NCBI RefSeq assembly: GCF_013363995.1
Contig: NZ_JABWGO010000007.1
Location: 369,870 to 433,869 of the forward strand
Reading direction: 5' to 3'
Length of the DNA: 64,000 nt
DNA from: Nonomuraea rhodomycinica
GTDB taxonomy: Bacteria > Actinomycetota > Actinomycetes > Streptosporangiales > Streptosporangiaceae
Shown here: in pieces, positions 33,492 through 41,852 of the stretch
How the letters are laid out: every line of letters starts with the position of its first letter
Numbering within the stretch: the stretch's first letter is position 1
Position numbers and translations under genes: made by a program
Notes under the pieces: model-generated
Told to the model about the DNA's origin: nothing
What the model saw: only the letters and a program-made list of their open reading frames with translations
The model's database searches: none

Positions 33492-34958
33492 GCGGACGGG
33501 GGAAGGCGAGCGGGCGAGGGCGGACAGGGCAGCGCCGAGGAGGGCGACGCCGCACAGCACCGTGTACGCCCGCGCGAACCCGTCCATCAGCCGCGCCACC
33601 CCCACGGGCGACAGCTCCGACAGCGTCCCCGCGTACACCTGGGCCCCCAGCGACGGCCCCACGGAGGCGGCCAGCACGCTGAGCGACACCCCCACGCTGA
33701 GCACGACGCCGACGTTCATGACCATCAGCCGGAACCCGTTGACCACCCCCAGGCTCCCGCCCGGCAGCGCGCGCATCACGTGCGTGGTGTTGCCGGTCAG
33801 GAACGCGCCGCTGCCGCACCCGGCCACGAACAGCCCCACGCCGATCACCCAGTACGGCGTGCCGGCCCCCGCCGTCAGCGCCAGCGCCGCCAGCCCCGCC
33901 GCGCTCATCAGCGCCCCGCCCACGGCCAGCGCGTACGGCGAGACCCGCCGCCCGAGCGCGCCCGTCACCGGCGAGGCCACCGCCATACCCACCGGCACCG
34001 GCAGCACGCCGAGCCCGGCCGTGAAGGCGTCCACGCCCCGGGCTGCCTGGAAGTACAGCGCCACCAGCAGGATCAGCGACGCCCGCGCCATGGCGTTGCA
34101 GAACGACGCGAGGTTGGCGCAGGCCAGCAGCCGCCCGCCGAACAGCCGCGGGTCCAGCACCGGATGCGCGGCCCGCCGCTCCACCAGCACGATCACCGGC
34201 GCCAGCACCGCGAACACCACCCCGCCGGCGACCACGACCGGGGCGGTCAGGCCGGCCGACCCCGCCTCCGACAGGGCCAGCAGCAGGGCCGACAGCGCCG
34301 CGAACACCAGCGCGTTGCCCAGCGCGTCCACCGGTTGCCGCGGCCCGCGGGGCATGCGCCGCAGCGTCATGGCGCCCCAGGCCACCGCGACGATCCCGGC
34401 CGGCACGTTGACCCAGAAGATCCACTGCCAGCCGGCCGTCTCGGCGATCAGCCCGCCCAGCGTGGGCCCGGCGAGCTGGGCCACCGACAGGGTGCCGATG
34501 TAGACGCCCATGCCCTGGCTGAGCCGGTCCGGCGGGAACGCGTCGGTGATGATGACGGTGCCGTTGGCCAGGATCATCGCCGCCCCGACGGCCTGCACCA
34601 CGCGCATCGCGACCAGGAACCACACCCCGGGGGCGAACCCGGCCAGCAGCGAGGCGGCGGTGAACAGGGCGAAGCCCGCCAGGTACACCTCGCGCCGCCC
34701 CACCAGGTCGGCCACCCGGCCGAAGAACACCAGGCTGGCCGTGTTGACCAGCAGGAACGACAGCAGGATCCAGCCCGACTCGAACGGCCCCGCGTGGAAG
34801 TGCCGCACCACCGAGGGCAGCGCCACGTTGAGCGTGCTCCCGGCGATCCCGATCAGCACCAGGCCGAGGCTCGTGACCGAGCACACCCGCCAGGCGTAGC
34901 GCATCCGGGAGGAGTACTCGGCCGCCGAGCCGCGGGAGCCGAGCTGCTCAGCGCGCAC
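33474..34958 (-). CDS. MFS drug exporter, DHA2 family (operon with Crp and cyclase)
   Basis: 494 residues, about 14 hydrophobic helices. Motifs are LVLIGIAGSTLNVALPSVVR in helix 1, GRVADLVGRREVYLAGF (motif A) and GPTLGGLIAE (motif C). It begins with GTG 34958 inside the last codons of the Crp/Fnr gene (11-bp overlap), so expression is coupled to that regulator and probably to the cyclase gene upstream. The substrate is unknown. Confidence 0.93.
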   Translation of the reverse strand: MRAEQLGSRGSAAEYSSRMRYAWRVCSVTSLGLVLIGIAGSTLNVALPSVVRHFHAGPFESGWILLSFLLVNTASLVFFGRVADLVGRREVYLAGFALFTAASLLAGFAPGVWFLVAMRVVQAVGAAMILANGTVIITDAFPPDRLSQGMGVYIGTLSVAQLAGPTLGGLIAETAGWQWIFWVNVPAGIVAVAWGAMTLRRMPRGPRQPVDALGNALVFAALSALLLALSEAGSAGLTAPVVVAGGVVFAVLAPVIVLVERRAAHPVLDPRLFGGRLLACANLASFCNAMARASLILLVALYFQAARGVDAFTAGLGVLPVPVGMAVASPVTGALGRRVSPYALAVGGALMSAAGLAALALTAGAGTPYWVIGVGLFVAGCGSGAFLTGNTTHVMRALPGGSLGVVNGFRLMVMNVGVVLSVGVSLSVLAASVGPSLGAQVYAGTLSELSPVGVARLMDGFARAYTVLCGVALLGAALSALARSPSPVRSPEGG

Positions 34959-35610
34959 GCTTGCGCAGCCCCTCCAGGTCGTGGATCACCACCCGCCGCC
35001 GGCCGGTCTCGATCAGGCCCCGGTCGCGCAGGGTGCGTAACGCCTTGCTCACCGCCTCGCGGGAGGCGCCGGTCCAGCCGGCCAGCTCGTCCTGGGAGAG
35101 CGGCAGCGCCACCCGCACCCCGCCGTTGGTCTTCTCGCCGTAGCGGTCGGCCAGCTCCAGCAGCCGCGTCGCCACGCGTCCGGTGGTGTCGAACGCGCCG
35201 TACTCGACGCGCTTGCGGTCGGCGTCGCGCAGCCGTCCGGTGATGAGCCGCATGAGCAGCACCGCCACCCGCCCGTGGGCCTGGAGGAACGCGGGGAAGT
35301 CGCGGATCACGACGCCGGCGACCGGCTCCAGCGTGGTCACGGTCGCCGAGCGCGGTGAGCCGTCGATGGCGCACATCTCGCCGAGCAGGGCCCCCGGCCC
35401 GCGGACTGCCAGCACCACCTCCGTGCCGCCGCTGGTGTGCGAGGACACCTTGACCCGGCCCTCGGTCAGCACGAGCACCCAGTCGGTGGTGTCGCCCTCG
35501 GCCATCACGGTGGACCCCCGCTCCCACCGGCGCGGCCGGCCGGCGGCGCGCAGGGCGGCGACCTCGTCGGGGGTGAGCATGGAGAGGAACTCGCCGGGCT
35601 CAGGGTTCAT
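34948..35610 (-). CDS. Crp/Fnr-family transcriptional regulator
   Basis: 220 residues. The cyclic-nucleotide-binding fold (15-125) has PGALLGEMCAIDGSPRSATV, which aligns with the phosphate-binding cassette G-E-x6-R-S/T-A of cAMP receptors, so it should bind a cyclic nucleotide. A long central helix is followed by a Crp-type helix-turn-helix (LSQDELAGWTGASREAVSKA). No Cys cluster is present, so it is not FNR-like. It lies 34 bp after a class III cyclase gene on the same strand and overlaps an MFS gene: a sensor/effector/transport unit. Confidence 0.93.
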   Translation of the reverse strand: MNPEPGEFLSMLTPDEVAALRAAGRPRRWERGSTVMAEGDTTDWVLVLTEGRVKVSSHTSGGTEVVLAVRGPGALLGEMCAIDGSPRSATVTTLEPVAGVVIRDFPAFLQAHGRVAVLLMRLITGRLRDADRKRVEYGAFDTTGRVATRLLELADRYGEKTNGGVRVALPLSQDELAGWTGASREAVSKALRTLRDRGLIETGRRRVVIHDLEGLRKRAR

Positions 35611-35644
35611 GGGCCCGATTATGTCCGCGAAGTGGCCGCCCGTT

Positions 35645-37663
35645 CTACGGCAAGGAGGTCAGAACGTACGCCGCGACGGGCTCCTCCTTGCCCTTGAGGC
35701 TCAGCCTGCCCAGCGGCGTGACCTCGGCGCCGTACCCGAGCTGCCGCAGCGTGGTCTCGCCGATGACGACCGTGCCCGGCTCGGCGAGCGACTGGAGCCG
35801 GGCGGCCACGTTCACGCAGTCGCCCATGGCGTTGAAGCCGCGCAGCCGCGGGCTGCCGATGTTGCCCACGAGGGCCGGCCCGGTGTTGACCCCGACCCGG
35901 AACGTCGGCCACTCCACGTCGTCCACCCGCTCCCAGGAGACCTCCTCGGCGATCTCGGCGGCGGCCCGCTGCATGGCGAGGGCGGCCCGGCAGGCCGCCG
36001 CGGCGTGGTCCTGCTGCGCGGCGGGTGCGTTGAACAGCGCGAGCAGCGCGTCGCCCACGAACTGCACGATCGTGCCGCCGTTGTCGAGGATGCAGGGCAC
36101 GGCCGCCGAGTGGTAGCGGTTGAGCATCTCGACGATCTCGTCGGGCGTGACCCGCTCGGAGAACGTGGTGAACCCCTTGAGGTCGGCGAACAGCGCGGTC
36201 AGCTCCTTGAGCCGGCCGCCGAGCTCGGCCTGCGACGGGTCGGCCAGCAGGGCCTGCGCCACGTCGGGCGACATGTACTGCCGGAACAGGGTGTCGAGCT
36301 CCTGGTAGAGGCGGGCGTTCTCCAGCGAGATCGACAGCTGCCCGGCCAGCGCGGCGGCCAGCGCCTCGTCCTGCCGGGTACGGCCGACGGGCACCTCCAG
36401 CGCCCCGGCCAGCCGGCCCTTGACGGTCAGCGGGAAGGCGAGCAGGTGGTCGCGCCGCTCCGGCTGGTGGCCGGGGAAGTCGTACGAGCGGGAGCCGATG
36501 TGGGCGCGGCCCTCCGAGACCAGGCCGATCCGCACCTCGCCGAACGCCTGGCGGACGCGTTCGAGCGCGTCGGTCAGCAGCTCGCTCTCGGGCAGGCCGA
36601 CACGGGTGCGCGTGCTCACGTCCACGAGCGCGGCCAGCCGCTCCGACAGCTCCCGCTCGTCGGCCAGCGCCCGGCCCGCCCGGTCGAGCACGGCGGCCTG
36701 GCCCTCGTTGAGCCGGAACTTCCCGGACAGCCGGGTCGCGGCCAGCGGTTCGCCCCGCCGTACGTGCTCGACCAGCTCCTCCAGCGCCTCGTCGTACTGC
36801 GCCTGGATGCGCGCCACGGTCGCCGACAGCGCCACCGAGTCGAACAGGCCCGCGCTCGACCCCTCGCGCCGGAACTGCAGGTAGGCGCTGTAGGCGACGA
36901 ACCCGAACGCGAAGGTCAGCAGGAGGTGCCACTCCCACCAGGTCAGGTGCCAGTTGTGCTGTGACATCCCGGCCGCCATCGACTCGGCGAGCAGCGCGTA
37001 CGCGGTGACGAGGCTGACCAGCATGGCCGAGGGCCGCCGCCGGTGCAGCCGGAACATCATCACGGCCGCCGCCACGTAAAGCACGATGCCGGGCACCGAG
37101 GCCCACGCCACCCAGGAGGCGTACGCGGTCAGCGGCGGCTCGCTGAGCGGCGTCAGCCCGTCGACCAGCGAGGCCAGTCCCCACAGGACCATGAAGCCGA
37201 CCAGCGCGCCGCGGATCACGTGCCGGGCGGCGAGCACGGCCGCCGCCGCCCGCTCGCCCAGCGGCAGCGCCGAGGCGGACGCGAACCCCGCGGCGAGGGT
37301 GAGCCCGGCCTGCTGCCCGAGGTCGAACCCGACCGACCCGGTCGGCAGGATGACCCGCGGCGTGGCGAGCCCGTGCAGGAAGAAGAATCCGGCGCTGGTG
37401 AGGAAGACCATCGAGACGAGGAACAGCCGGGCGTCCGCACGCCGGGACGAAGCCTGGCTGATGAGCCCGCCGAGCACCACGTTGACCCCGGCCACCATGA
37501 TGATCATCCAGAAGTGGCCGGGGTTGTGCTGCCACATGACGTTCAGGTGCGGCTCACTGAGCAGGAGCCAGAGGCCGAGCAGCGGGAGCGCCAGGTGAAG
37601 GGCCCAGACGACCCCCCGCACGGGCTGGGTGGCGGGCGGGAGGTAGGGGCTCTCCGTCGGCAC
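35645..37663 (-). CDS. Membrane class III adenylate/guanylate cyclase
   Basis: 672 residues: seven or so membrane helices (about 15-260), a GAF-like region (about 330-450) and a C-terminal cyclase domain (about 480-655). Metal-binding Asp494 (ALFADLKG) and Asp538 (FVGDALL) and the transition-state Asn618 and Arg622 (VNVAARL) are all present. The substrate-base pair is unusual: Gln534 stands where Lys is expected, with the partner Asp615 kept. GTG 37663 follows GGAGG at 7-nt spacing, a stronger start than the in-frame ATG at 37702. It heads a cyclase-Crp-MFS operon. Confidence 0.93.
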   Translation of the reverse strand: MPTESPYLPPATQPVRGVVWALHLALPLLGLWLLLSEPHLNVMWQHNPGHFWMIIMVAGVNVVLGGLISQASSRRADARLFLVSMVFLTSAGFFFLHGLATPRVILPTGSVGFDLGQQAGLTLAAGFASASALPLGERAAAAVLAARHVIRGALVGFMVLWGLASLVDGLTPLSEPPLTAYASWVAWASVPGIVLYVAAAVMMFRLHRRRPSAMLVSLVTAYALLAESMAAGMSQHNWHLTWWEWHLLLTFAFGFVAYSAYLQFRREGSSAGLFDSVALSATVARIQAQYDEALEELVEHVRRGEPLAATRLSGKFRLNEGQAAVLDRAGRALADERELSERLAALVDVSTRTRVGLPESELLTDALERVRQAFGEVRIGLVSEGRAHIGSRSYDFPGHQPERRDHLLAFPLTVKGRLAGALEVPVGRTRQDEALAAALAGQLSISLENARLYQELDTLFRQYMSPDVAQALLADPSQAELGGRLKELTALFADLKGFTTFSERVTPDEIVEMLNRYHSAAVPCILDNGGTIVQFVGDALLALFNAPAAQQDHAAAACRAALAMQRAAAEIAEEVSWERVDDVEWPTFRVGVNTGPALVGNIGSPRLRGFNAMGDCVNVAARLQSLAEPGTVVIGETTLRQLGYGAEVTPLGRLSLKGKEEPVAAYVLTSLP

Positions 37664-37890
37664 GGTGCATCCTCCGTCGCGTGGGCTGACCCGATTATCC
37701 ATCGGGGGCGCCTCCGCCGAACGCGTCCTTTTACGCAGAGCCGATCATCTTGACGGGTCAAGTGGCGTCAATGGTCATAGTCACGATTTGTGCCGTGATG
37801 AACACGTTATGTAGCAGCTGTCATCCGCTGGAACGGTTGAAACGTGAACCTCATGCTCAACATGAGCACCAGCCCTTGGGAAGGAAAGCC

Positions 37891-38730
37891 GTGGCTATGA
37901 AGGTTCGCGGTGGGCGCACGCTCACGCTCGCCACTGTCGGAGCGCTCGCGCTGTCGCTCCTCGCCGTCGGTGGCGTGGCCACCGCCTCGTCGGGCGGCGA
38001 GGTGTACGCGTGCGTCAACAAGAAGTCGCGGTACGCCCGCATCGTCAACCCCTCCACGCCGTGCCGGAAGACCGAGATCCGGATGGTGATCGGCGGCGGC
38101 ACCTCGACCACCACGGTCACGGAGGGCACGAAGGGAGACACCGGCGCTCAGGGCCCGAAGGGCGACACCGGCCCCCAGGGTCCCCGCGGTCCGCAGGGCC
38201 TGCCCGGCAAGAACGGCCTCAACGGCAAGGACGGCGTCAACGGCAAGGACGGCGTCAACGGCAAGGACGGCGTCAACGGCAAGGACGGCAAGGACGGCCT
38301 TCCGGGCAAGGACGGCAAGGACGGTCTCAACGGCAAGAACGGTGAGGACGGCAAGGACGGGAAGAACGGCGTCGACGGGAAGGACGGCAAGGACGGCCTC
38401 CCCGGCAAGCCGGGCAAGGACGGCGAGGACGGCAAGCCCGGCCTCCCCGGCAAGGACGGCAAGGACGGTCTCAACGGCAAGGACGGCAAGGACGGCGCCA
38501 CCTACACGAGCTACACCAAGAACGCCTCGCTCAGCGGCGGCTCCGGATCGGTCTCCTGCGGCACCGGCGAGCTCGTCACCGGCGGCGGCTTCAGTGTCAG
38601 CCCGGCCTACACGGTGACCTCCAGCATGCCCAGCGGCAACGGCTGGTCCGTGAGCGCGATCAAGAACGGCAAGGAGAACGACGTCAGCCCGGGCTCCGTC
38701 TACGTCGTCTGCCTCAAGAAGACCTCCTGA
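37891..38730 (+). CDS. Secreted collagen-like protein with 42 Gly-X-Y triplets
   Basis: 279 residues: a Sec signal peptide (about 1-32), a short domain with two cysteines (VYACVNKK, STPCRKTE), then an unbroken run of 42 Gly-X-Y triplets (residues 79-204) dominated by GKD, GVN, GLP and GLN. A ~75-residue C-terminal domain with two cysteines (VSCGTGE, YVVCLKK) follows. Lys-Asp placement (GKD GKD) can stabilise a triple helix by salt bridges without hydroxyproline. GTG 37891 follows AAGGAAA; ATG 37897 is the alternative. It is probably surface or extracellular. Part of the run is made of identical 18-bp DNA units. Confidence 0.93.
   Translation: MAMKVRGGRTLTLATVGALALSLLAVGGVATASSGGEVYACVNKKSRYARIVNPSTPCRKTEIRMVIGGGTSTTTVTEGTKGDTGAQGPKGDTGPQGPRGPQGLPGKNGLNGKDGVNGKDGVNGKDGVNGKDGKDGLPGKDGKDGLNGKNGEDGKDGKNGVDGKDGKDGLPGKPGKDGEDGKPGLPGKDGKDGLNGKDGKDGATYTSYTKNASLSGGSGSVSCGTGELVTGGGFSVSPAYTVTSSMPSGNGWSVSAIKNGKENDVSPGSVYVVCLKKTS
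38229..38287 (+). repeat. 18-bp tandem repeats in the collagen-like gene
   Basis: The unit GGCGTCAACGGCAAGGAC, encoding G-V-N-G-K-D, recurs three times nearly exactly, flanked by further GGCAAGGAC copies. Such exact DNA repeats are prone to slippage, so triplet number may vary between strains. Confidence 0.8.
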
Positions 38731-38742
38731 GCGGACGGCGAA

Positions 38743-38770
38743 GGGCCGGTACGGCGTACCGTACCGGCCC
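38743..38770. terminator. Bidirectional terminator between collagen-like gene and purL
   Basis: A perfect 12-bp stem, GGGCCGGTACGG / CCGTACCGGCCC, with a 4-nt loop (CGTA), lies between two convergent stop codons. It shares the CGGTACGG core with the hairpin at 9052. There is no U-tract. Confidence 0.87.
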
Positions 38771-38787
38771 TCACCATGTCACAGACC

Positions 38788-41040
38788 TCAGCCGAACAGA
38801 GCGGGCAAGGTCCCCGTGTGGGTCTCGCGCAGCTCGGAGACCGGCACCTCCAGCACGCCCTCGACGACCAGCGCGTCGCCCCCGGTGACGCCCAGCCCGT
38901 AGCAGGGCACCTCGTGCTCGGCGCACAGCGCGGCGAACTCCTCGAACACCTCCGGCCGGACCGCCACCAGCGCCCGCGCCGCCGACTCGCTGAACAGCCC
39001 GGTGAACGGGTCGTCGTTCAGCGTCACGGTGGCGCCGACGCCCCGGGCGAGGCACGCCTCGGCCAGCGCGATCGCCAGACCGCCGTCGGACAGGTCGTGC
39101 GAGCCCTCCAGGAGCCCGCCCCGGGCGGCCTCGACCAGCACGGTGGCCAGCGCCTGCTCGGCCTCCAGGTCGGCCTGCGGCGGCAGCCCGCCCAGGTGGC
39201 CGTGGACGACGTGCGCCCACTCCGACCCGCCGAACTCCTCGCGGGTCTCGCCGAGCAGTGCCACCCGCAGCCCCTCGCCGGTGAACCCGGACGGCACCCG
39301 CCGGGCCACGTCGTCGATCACGCCGAGCACGCCGACGACCGGCGTCGGGTGGATGGCGGCGGAGCCGGTCTGGTTGTAGAAGGAGACGTTGCCGCCGGTC
39401 ACCGGCACGCCCAGGGTGCGGCAGGCGTCGGCCAGGCCGCGCACGGCCTCGGCGAACTGCCACATGACCTCGGGGTCCTCGGGGGAGCCGAAGTTGAGGC
39501 AGTTGGTGACGGCGAGCGGCTTGGCGCCGGTCACGGCGACGTTGCGGTACGCCTCGGCCAGCGCGAGCTGCGCCCCCGCGTACGGGTCGAGCTTGGCGTA
39601 GCGGCCGTTGCCGTCGGTGGCGAGCGCGATGCCGCGCGTCGTCGGCTCCGCCCCCGCCATCACCTCGGAGACCCGCAGCACGCCGGCGTCGGCCGGCTGG
39701 GCCAGCACGGTGTTGGAGCGGACGTAGCGGTCGTACTGGGAGGTCACCCACTCCTTGTCGGCCAGGTTGGGTGAGCCGAGCAGCCGCAGCAGGGTCGCGC
39801 GCAGGTCGGCGGGCCGCTCCAGCCGGTCGGGGGTGTCGGCGTTGAGCGCGGCCTGACCGGCGGGCTCCTGGTAGGGGCGCTCGTAGACGGGGCCCTCGTC
39901 GGCGGCGGTGCCCGGCGGGATGTCCACGATGACCTCGCCGTCCCACGTCATCACGAGGCGGCCGGTGTCGGTGACCTCGCCGATGACGGTGGCCGGCACG
40001 TCCCACTTCTCGCAGATCGCCATGAACGCCGGGATGTCCTCGGGACGCACGACGGCCATCATGCGCTCCTGGGACTCGCTCATCAGGATCTCCTCGGGCC
40101 GCAGCGACGGGTCGCGCAGCGGGACGAGGTTGAGGTCGACGGCCATGCCGCCGGTGCCCTTGGCGGCCAGCTCGGTCGTGGCGCAGGAGACGCCGGCCGC
40201 GCCGAGGTCCTGGATGCCGACGACCACGTCGGCCGCGTACAGCTCCAGGCAGCACTCGATGAGCAGCTTCTCCATGAACGGGTCGCCCACCTGCACGGCG
40301 GGCCGCTTGGCGTGCGACTCGTCCTCGAACGTGGCGCTGGCGAGCACCGAGGCGCCGCCGATGCCGTCGGGGCCGGTCGAGGCGCCGAACAGCACGACCT
40401 TGTTGCCGGGGCCGGGCGCGGTGGCCAGCTTGATCTGGTCCTTGCGCAGCAGGCCGACGCACAGCGCGTTGACCAGCGGGTTGCCGATGTAGCAGGGGTC
40501 GAAGACGACCTCGCCGCCGATGTTGGGCAGGCCCAGGCAGTTGCCGTAGTGGCTGATGCCCTCGACGACGCCGGGCAGCACCCGCCGCGTGTCGGGGGCG
40601 TCGGCGGCGCCGAAGCGCAGCGCGTCCATGACCGCGATCGGGCGGGCGCCCATCGACATGATGTCGCGCACGATCCCGCCGACGCCGGTGGCCGCGCCCT
40701 GGTGCGGCTCGACGTACGACGGGTGGTTGTGGGACTCGATCTTGAACGTGGCGGCCCAGCCGTCGCCGATGTCCACCACGCCGGCGTTCTCGCCCATGCC
40801 GACGAGCAGCGCCTCGGACTTCGGCGCCTTGGTGGCGAACTGCCGCAGGTGCACCTTGGACGACTTGTACGAGCAGTGCTCGGACCACATGACGCTGTAG
40901 ATGGCCAGCTCGGAGCCGGTGGGACGGCGGCCGAGGATCTCCTTGACCCGGTCGTACTCGTCCTGCTTCATCCCCAGCTCGGCGAAGGGCATCGGCTCGT
41001 CAGGGGTGCTCTGCGCGCGCTTGACGGAGTCGGTGCTCAT
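38788..41040 (-). CDS. purL: Phosphoribosylformylglycinamidine synthase, large subunit
   Basis: A 750-residue small-type PurL that converts FGAR to FGAM with ATP, using ammonia delivered by PurQ with PurS as the bridging subunit. Signatures are SVMWSEHCSYKSSK, ESHNHPSYVEPHQGAATG, GGIVRDIMSMGARPIA, IQDLGAAGVSC, MSESQERMMA, GGNVSFYNQT and HDLSDGGLAIALAE. The ATG at 41040 overlaps the purQ stop by ATGA, so the two are coupled. Length is normal for the three-subunit enzyme. Confidence 0.97.
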   Translation of the reverse strand: MSTDSVKRAQSTPDEPMPFAELGMKQDEYDRVKEILGRRPTGSELAIYSVMWSEHCSYKSSKVHLRQFATKAPKSEALLVGMGENAGVVDIGDGWAATFKIESHNHPSYVEPHQGAATGVGGIVRDIMSMGARPIAVMDALRFGAADAPDTRRVLPGVVEGISHYGNCLGLPNIGGEVVFDPCYIGNPLVNALCVGLLRKDQIKLATAPGPGNKVVLFGASTGPDGIGGASVLASATFEDESHAKRPAVQVGDPFMEKLLIECCLELYAADVVVGIQDLGAAGVSCATTELAAKGTGGMAVDLNLVPLRDPSLRPEEILMSESQERMMAVVRPEDIPAFMAICEKWDVPATVIGEVTDTGRLVMTWDGEVIVDIPPGTAADEGPVYERPYQEPAGQAALNADTPDRLERPADLRATLLRLLGSPNLADKEWVTSQYDRYVRSNTVLAQPADAGVLRVSEVMAGAEPTTRGIALATDGNGRYAKLDPYAGAQLALAEAYRNVAVTGAKPLAVTNCLNFGSPEDPEVMWQFAEAVRGLADACRTLGVPVTGGNVSFYNQTGSAAIHPTPVVGVLGVIDDVARRVPSGFTGEGLRVALLGETREEFGGSEWAHVVHGHLGGLPPQADLEAEQALATVLVEAARGGLLEGSHDLSDGGLAIALAEACLARGVGATVTLNDDPFTGLFSESAARALVAVRPEVFEEFAALCAEHEVPCYGLGVTGGDALVVEGVLEVPVSELRETHTGTLPALFG

Positions 41041-41717
41041 GCGTTCACCAGCTTCTTGAGGATGGAGGTGAAGAAGCCGAGGCCGTCGGTGCTCGGGGCG
41101 CCGACGAGCTCCTCGACCGCGTGCTCGGGGTGCGGCATGAGGCCGACCACGTTGCCCGCCTCGTTGGTGATGCCGGCGATGTCGTTCATCGAGCCGTTCG
41201 GGTTGCCGATGTAGCGCACGACCACCCGGCCGGTGGCCTCCAGCTCGGCGATGGTGTCGGCGGAGGCGACGTAGCGGCCCTCGCCGTGCTTGACCGGCAG
41301 CACGATCTCCTGGCCCTGGCCGAAGGCCGACGTCCACGCGGTGTCGTTCTGCTCGACGCGCACGCGCTGGTCGCGGCAGACGTAGTGGAGCGAGGCGTTG
41401 CGGGTCAGCGCGCCCGGCAGCAGGTGGGCCTCGCAGAGGATCTGGAAGCCGTTGCAGGTGCCGAGCACGGGCAGCCCGGCGCGGGCGGCCGGGATGAGCT
41501 CGTCCATGAGCGGCGCGAACCGGGAGATCGCGCCGCAGCGGAGGTAGTCGCCGTAGGAGAAGCCGCCCGGCAGGAACACCGCGTCGACCCCCTTCAGGTC
41601 GTGGTCGGCGTGCCACAGCGGAACCGCCTGCGCGCCCACGAGGTGCACGGCTCTGGCGGCGTCCTGGTCGTCGAGAGTTCCTGGAAACGTGACTACGCCC
41701 ACACGGGCAGCGCTCAT
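41037..41717 (-). CDS. purQ: Phosphoribosylformylglycinamidine synthase, glutaminase subunit
   Basis: A 226-residue class I glutamine amidotransferase that supplies ammonia to PurL. The nucleophile is Cys88 in VLGTCNGFQ, with the His-Glu pair in MPHPEHAVEE. FPGTLDDQDAARAV and LPGGFSYGDYLRCG are PurQ landmarks. ATG 41717 follows AAGGGG and fits the family N-terminus better than the upstream in-frame codon at 41756. An RsbW-like gene separates it from purS. Confidence 0.97.
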   Translation of the reverse strand: MSAARVGVVTFPGTLDDQDAARAVHLVGAQAVPLWHADHDLKGVDAVFLPGGFSYGDYLRCGAISRFAPLMDELIPAARAGLPVLGTCNGFQILCEAHLLPGALTRNASLHYVCRDQRVRVEQNDTAWTSAFGQGQEIVLPVKHGEGRYVASADTIAELEATGRVVVRYIGNPNGSMNDIAGITNEAGNVVGLMPHPEHAVEELVGAPSTDGLGFFTSILKKLVNA

Positions 41718-41852
41718 GACAGTCGTCCCCTTCTGAGGAATGCGCACGCACGCCACCGTCTCTCAAGGGTGTACGGGGGCGGCACACCCCAGGTTATCGG
41801 GTGCGACCGGATGTTCCTCGCCGGGCATGCGCACCGGAGGGTCGCGCGCGGG

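Noticed and set aside
38125..38502. Direct repeats that might suggest a CRISPR array
   Set aside because: They are in-frame Gly-X-Y codons with no spacers and no cas genes; the arrays at 3276, 13347 and 18834 are also contiguous tandem repeats without spacers.
28656..38742. A natural-product biosynthetic cluster or mobile element
   Set aside because: Only exporters and regulators were seen; no PKS, NRPS, terpene or RiPP genes, and no integrase, transposase or terminal repeats.
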